A stretch of 11,011 nt of DNA from an uncultured Chloroflexota bacterium (GTDB taxonomy: Bacteria > Chloroflexota > Anaerolineae > Aggregatilineales > Phototrophicaceae): positions 1 through 11,011 of the forward strand of contig CALBRY010000661.1 in assembly GCA_937927665.1 (NCBI GenBank). The letters are read 5' to 3'. A model generated the notes under the pieces. That model did not search any database and had not been told where the DNA came from. It worked only from the letters and a program-made list of their open reading frames with translations. Both the position numbers and the translations under genes were made by a program. Positions 7,496 through 11,011 of the stretch are shown here, in pieces. Each line of letters starts with the position of its first letter. The stretch's first letter is position 1.

Positions 7496-10400
7496 GAGGT
7501 GTACTCCGTGAGAATCAGCGTATCCGGCACTTCGGGACTCAAGAATGCGAGATGCGCCGCCGGGTGAGCGACCGTCACCATATCCACAGCGCCGAAGGTC
7601 GGCGCGGGGAGTGTGCGTTTCGCGCTCGGAGTGATGCGCTCGTGTAAGCCGATCAAGTCGGTGAAGTCTTCGCCTTTCGCGGCTTGTTCGATGATGCGAT
7701 CCTCGGTCAGCGTATCGAGCTTTTCGACGATGACGAGCGTCACACCTTCGACAGCGTGAATAACGCTGACGACTTCGCTGAGAAGCACGGCTTGACCGAA
7801 CTCACGATTATCAAAGCTGAAGGCATGCAAAAGCGCCGCCGTCACGTTGGGCTTGACGTTCTCCCATAAATACGCCGGATCAACCTGCACCTGTGCCTGA
7901 ATCACGATCAGATCGACGACGCCGACATGAATTCGAATCGGGAGCGACGGATCGCCGAGTTCGCGCAGGGTTCGCTGCAAATTGAGGACGAGATCGCCTT
8001 CGACATCGAGCGGGATGTTATCCACACCGAGGATCGATAGATTGACGCTTTGGCGGCGTCCATCGGTGGCAAGCTGTGCATACGCCTTGCCAATTCCGCC
8101 GAACGTGCGGGCAAAATCGGCGTAATCGCGCACTGATACCAACCGATCAAGCGCCATGACTGCAAGGGGCGCATTCCGGCGGGCTTGATCGCGGGTTTCG
8201 GCGTCTGCGCCGCCGCTGGAGGGCAGCGGATTTTCGACCGACTTGACGCCTAACGGACGTGACGCCAACAAGCTGATCTGTTTGGCGCGGACATTCCCCG
8301 GCTTGCCGATGCCGACGCGGTAACGCGCTGTGATATTTTCGACTCCGGTGGGCGGGCGGCGTCCTTCTACGCCATTCCCGAACGATACGCTGGTGCGTCC
8401 TTCGTCGTCGGTGCGTGTGGTGTAAACAGCTTCTTTTTCGCCCGCGTCGATCAAGCTCTCGCGTTCTTCCCACAACACGCCATCAACGCGCACCGCCAGC
8501 GTTGACGCGATCCCGCTCGGATCAACCGCCGACACATATGTGAGTGGTTTTGCTTTCAGCGGCAGGGTCAGCGCGGGATTGACGGCGTTTCCGCTGCCGA
8601 GCGGCTCGTTACGGGTTTCGCCGTGTGTCGCCTTGACGACATTTCCGTTCACTTTGACGGTGGCGCGCTTATAGCGGTACTGGAGCGGTTCGGCAAAGGT
8701 CAAAAATGTGTGGGTGCGGTCGCCTTCACGGGCGACGATGCCGATTTCTTCGTATCCCGCGCTTGAGTCCTCCGGATCGATTCGCACAAGCAAAGGGAGG
8801 AGTTCCACATCGTGCGTGACGGTTTGCAGCATGACCAATTCATTGGCATAAACGCCGTTCACGCCGGGAATATCGGCGCGTTCGCCGCTCACAACCGCCC
8901 ATCGCCCGGCAAGCAGATCGGGATATTGCCCGTTGAGTTCGATCTCGCTGCCGAATACATCGTCAGGGATCGGCACTTCTGCGATCGGCAGTCCGGCAGC
9001 GGGTTCCGCGAGCAGTTCCGCCCCGGCGTAGATCGTCGTGCCGCGCAGAATGGTCATTAATTCCGCAGATGTGTCATTGTCAACATCGCTCATATCGACC
9101 GGGAAAAACCATGTCCCGTCCAGCCTCAGCACGGTGACTTTGATCGTTTGACCAAAGCCGCTGATGCGCCGTGTTTCGACCGATGAGACGGTTCGGACTG
9201 CGACTTCGCCCAGTTCCGGCTGCACGATCACGATCGGCGTGTCCGGTAAAATCGCGTCGTACTCGGCATCGAGGATCAAGAGTGTCGGGTCTTCGTTGAT
9301 CGCCAGCAGGATCGGCTCGAATGTTTCGCTGATCACCGACCAGTTGGGGTCATAGGTGGTTACTTGTGCATTGCCGACGGTCGCAAGCGCGGTGCGCGGC
9401 GGCGCGGACGCTCCGAACGGCGCGGCTTTTACGCGCATCACCGAAAGCCGCGTGACGGTCGATCCGCCTGTGAGGATTGTCGTATCCGTACCCGCCGTTG
9501 CCGCGAACACCGTATCGCGCAGACGGGGCGCGACCGCCGCGAACAGCTTGGCGGATGTGTTGGCGCTCAACGAGAAGGAATCCGCGAGTTGGCGCGGCAG
9601 CCGTGCTTCGTTGGCGGGCGGGCGCGATGGAGCGCGGTTTAGACTGCCAAACTGGCGGGCGATCACCTGAAGCGGTACGGGCGGCGCTTCGGCTTTGGGT
9701 TGGATCGGATTTGCGAGAGCTTGCGGCGCTTCCGGCACAAGCTCATACAGCGGGGTGAGTGCGCTCACGATATCCCCGGTGACCAATTCGACGCGGGTAC
9801 TTTTCCCGTCCGCTTCCGGCACAACCGTTTTGATCAAGCGCGGCGTTGGGTTGAATCCGCCTTTTAGCTCAAAGACCAGCAGTTCGTTTTTGCGGAGTGT
9901 CGTCACTGTACCCGGTAGATAGATGGCGCTCACGGGGGGCGCGTTGGCGAGGAGGGTTTCACCATCGCGGTTTGATGCGCGAAAATGCTGCGGGCGCGTC
10001 CGGCGCGGCGTCAGTTCATTCCATAAATAGCGCGCGTCAAGGTCAGCGATTGTTTCGAACGATTGGATCGTTTCTTCGCCGGATACGGGGACACTTTGCG
10101 CGCGGCTTCCCGCCGGAATGATCACCGAGGAGTCTTTTTCCAGCGTGTAGGCGAGATAGACCGCCGCCGCGACACCGGGGCGCAGCATGTAGCCGATCAA
10201 GCGGGCGATTTCCAGCACAGAGCGGCGTTCAACCGCTGTCCGCAAATAACCCTCGTTGACGATCCGCTCATTGTAGAACGTGAGCACATCCGCGACACAC
10301 GCCCACGCATCGAGCAGGGCAATCGCGGGATCATCTGTGTCACGCGTCCGCAAATGGGCGAGCGGGCGCACGAATTCGATCACCGGTTGACCGTCGATGT

Positions 10401-10575
10401 CGAATTCGCCCGTATTCACCTCTAACTCGATCAGTGAGAGCGCGGCGAGCATTGTTTCCATAAAACTGCCGTGCGTTCCCGCCCGATACCGCAGTGCCGA
10501 AAGTCCGGGGCGGTTTTCGTGCGGTAGGGGTGTGACAGACTCCGTACCTTCGCAGCAGTCACATCGATCGGTCAT
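7492..10575 (-). CDS. Large baseplate assembly protein (baseplate J / gp6-like)
   Basis: A 1027-residue wedge protein of the putative baseplate assembly family (TIGR02243-like); P2 gpJ is about 300 residues. Seen: an N-terminal cysteine cluster (C5, C7, C8); NRPGLSALRYRAGTHGSF at 21-38; a helical domain with LRTRDTDDPAIALLDAWA then VLTFYNERIVNEGYLRTA (75-114) and LIGYMLRPGVAAAVYLAYTLEK (126-147), all highly family-typical; a long middle of mostly beta character with a proline/alanine-rich stretch near 285-330; then the J-like part with SFGNGVEGRRPPTG (731-744), SGGADAETRDQARRNAP (about 787-803) and RDYADFARTFGGIGKAYAQL (from 816). The C-terminal part predicts the alpha/beta domain that joins wedges into a ring. 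The ATG overlaps the upstream stop (ATGA, 10572-10575) with GAGGTG four bases before it. In contractile injection systems this protein links tube and spike to the sheath. No signal or membrane segments are visible. Confidence 0.92.
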   Translation of the reverse strand: MTDRCDCCEGTESVTPLPHENRPGLSALRYRAGTHGSFMETMLAALSLIELEVNTGEFDIDGQPVIEFVRPLAHLRTRDTDDPAIALLDAWACVADVLTFYNERIVNEGYLRTAVERRSVLEIARLIGYMLRPGVAAAVYLAYTLEKDSSVIIPAGSRAQSVPVSGEETIQSFETIADLDARYLWNELTPRRTRPQHFRASNRDGETLLANAPPVSAIYLPGTVTTLRKNELLVFELKGGFNPTPRLIKTVVPEADGKSTRVELVTGDIVSALTPLYELVPEAPQALANPIQPKAEAPPVPLQVIARQFGSLNRAPSRPPANEARLPRQLADSFSLSANTSAKLFAAVAPRLRDTVFAATAGTDTTILTGGSTVTRLSVMRVKAAPFGASAPPRTALATVGNAQVTTYDPNWSVISETFEPILLAINEDPTLLILDAEYDAILPDTPIVIVQPELGEVAVRTVSSVETRRISGFGQTIKVTVLRLDGTWFFPVDMSDVDNDTSAELMTILRGTTIYAGAELLAEPAAGLPIAEVPIPDDVFGSEIELNGQYPDLLAGRWAVVSGERADIPGVNGVYANELVMLQTVTHDVELLPLLVRIDPEDSSAGYEEIGIVAREGDRTHTFLTFAEPLQYRYKRATVKVNGNVVKATHGETRNEPLGSGNAVNPALTLPLKAKPLTYVSAVDPSGIASTLAVRVDGVLWEERESLIDAGEKEAVYTTRTDDEGRTSVSFGNGVEGRRPPTGVENITARYRVGIGKPGNVRAKQISLLASRPLGVKSVENPLPSSGGADAETRDQARRNAPLAVMALDRLVSVRDYADFARTFGGIGKAYAQLATDGRRQSVNLSILGVDNIPLDVEGDLVLNLQRTLRELGDPSLPIRIHVGVVDLIVIQAQVQVDPAYLWENVKPNVTAALLHAFSFDNREFGQAVLLSEVVSVIHAVEGVTLVIVEKLDTLTEDRIIEQAAKGEDFTDLIGLHERITPSAKRTLPAPTFGAVDMVTVAHPAAHLAFLSPEVPDTLILTEYTS

Positions 10576-11011
10576 CGTCCACCTCGCAAATTCAGCTTAA
10601 GCGTGCCGTTTTGAGCAAAACCGGGCGTGTTTTCCATACGGGCGATCTCCAGCGCTGCAAGGATGATTTGTGCACCCGGCAGCAGCACGCCATCGCGATA
10701 TTCGGGGAATTCATACGTGATGTCTTTCGCGGTCACGATCAGGCGGTTGACGCTGTCCACACCGGGGACGGCTTGCACCGCCGCGACGAGTGCGCTTAAG
10801 GTGATCGGCGTGCCAAATGTTTGACGATCCGGGTGAAAATAACCACGACTGCTGCTCAATGCATCTTTGAGCGCCGCTTCGACATGCCCGCGCAGATACC
10901 CGTCTTTCACGCACAGATCGATTTCGAGATGCAGCGGCACATAGAGCGCTTGCATCACGCGCAAGTCATAACCCATGCGATGAAATGGGCGTAAATACGC
11001 TTCGATTTGTG
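10572..11011 (-). CDS. Second baseplate J-like assembly protein, C-terminal end (5' part beyond window)
   Basis: The frame is open to the right edge, so 145 residues of the C-terminus are seen and the start is outside; the in-frame ATG at 10976 is internal. Seen: LRPFHRMGYDLRVMQALYVPLHLEIDLCVKDGYLRGHVEAAL, then YFHPDRQTFGTPITLSALVAAVQAVPGVDSV. These are the hallmark closing segments of the putative baseplate assembly (baseplate J / gp6-like) family, as also annotated for its downstream neighbour. The two genes are therefore probably paralogous wedge subunits encoded in tandem, a common arrangement in contractile injection clusters. The gene ends in an ATGA overlap with the next start, so it belongs to the same operon and carries that gene's ribosome binding site within its final codons. 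Total length and N-terminal domains cannot be judged. Confidence 0.88.
   Translation of the reverse strand, partial: QIEAYLRPFHRMGYDLRVMQALYVPLHLEIDLCVKDGYLRGHVEAALKDALSSSRGYFHPDRQTFGTPITLSALVAAVQAVPGVDSVNRLIVTAKDITYEFPEYRDGVLLPGAQIILAALEIARMENTPGFAQNGTLKLNLRGGR

Noticed and set aside
10063..10425. 120-codon plus-strand frame opposite the baseplate gene start
   Set aside because: It mirrors the highly conserved helical N-terminal domain on the other strand; its own product is His/Arg/Asp-rich shadow sequence.
1..11011. Complete prophage, CRISPR array, tRNA or insertion sequence
   Set aside because: No capsid, terminase or integrase gene, no regularly spaced repeats, no cloverleaf-like sequence and no transposase or terminal inverted repeats were seen.

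Overview
The window is GC-rich (roughly 57-58% by eye), tightly packed bacterial DNA with two unrelated gene groups that point toward each other. A member of the Chloroflexota (Anaerolineae-like) is my best guess for the host. The reasons are the fused-type transaldolase/phosphoglucose isomerase, the style of the GT4 and glycosylphosphotransferase proteins, the GC-rich 'CCTC.CCCC...GGGG.GAGG' intergenic hairpins, and tail-like baseplate proteins of a kind I associate with Chloroflexota, Actinomycetota and Cyanobacteriota. This is inference from remembered protein families, not a database result.

Left part (1-3876, + strand): the 3' end of a transaldolase/phosphoglucose isomerase-type gene is followed by a 114-base gap that folds into a nested hairpin repeat. 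Then come a family 4 glycosyltransferase and, 30 bases later, a membrane polyprenyl glycosylphosphotransferase. The last two form a likely operon for lipid-linked surface polysaccharide: the phosphotransferase loads the first sugar phosphate on undecaprenyl phosphate and the GT4 enzyme adds a sugar. The isomerase makes hexose phosphates, so a loose metabolic link is possible but unproven.

Middle (3877-3975): a 99-base convergent gap carries a perfect 24-base palindrome.

Right part (3976 to beyond 11011, - strand): this is the 3' end of a contractile-injection or phage-tail-like operon, read right to left. In order it holds the C-terminus of one baseplate J-like protein, a second large (1027 aa) baseplate assembly protein, a 727 aa tail protein I-type protein with a beta-rich C-terminal half, and a 440 aa protein of the family I know as DUF6519. 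Genes are coupled by ATGA overlaps or a 13-base gap, so they are almost certainly co-transcribed and their products probably assemble together at the baseplate. Sheath, tube, spike, LysM, gp25-like and AAA ATPase genes are not in the window; they would be expected to the right. No capsid, terminase, integrase or lysis gene is visible. An extracellular contractile injection system or related tail-like particle is therefore more likely than a complete prophage, but this cannot be decided from the window.

The most interesting unexplained parts are the DUF6519 protein at the operon end and the large C-terminal extension of the tail I-type protein. I see no RNA genes, CRISPR array, insertion sequence or frameshifted gene.
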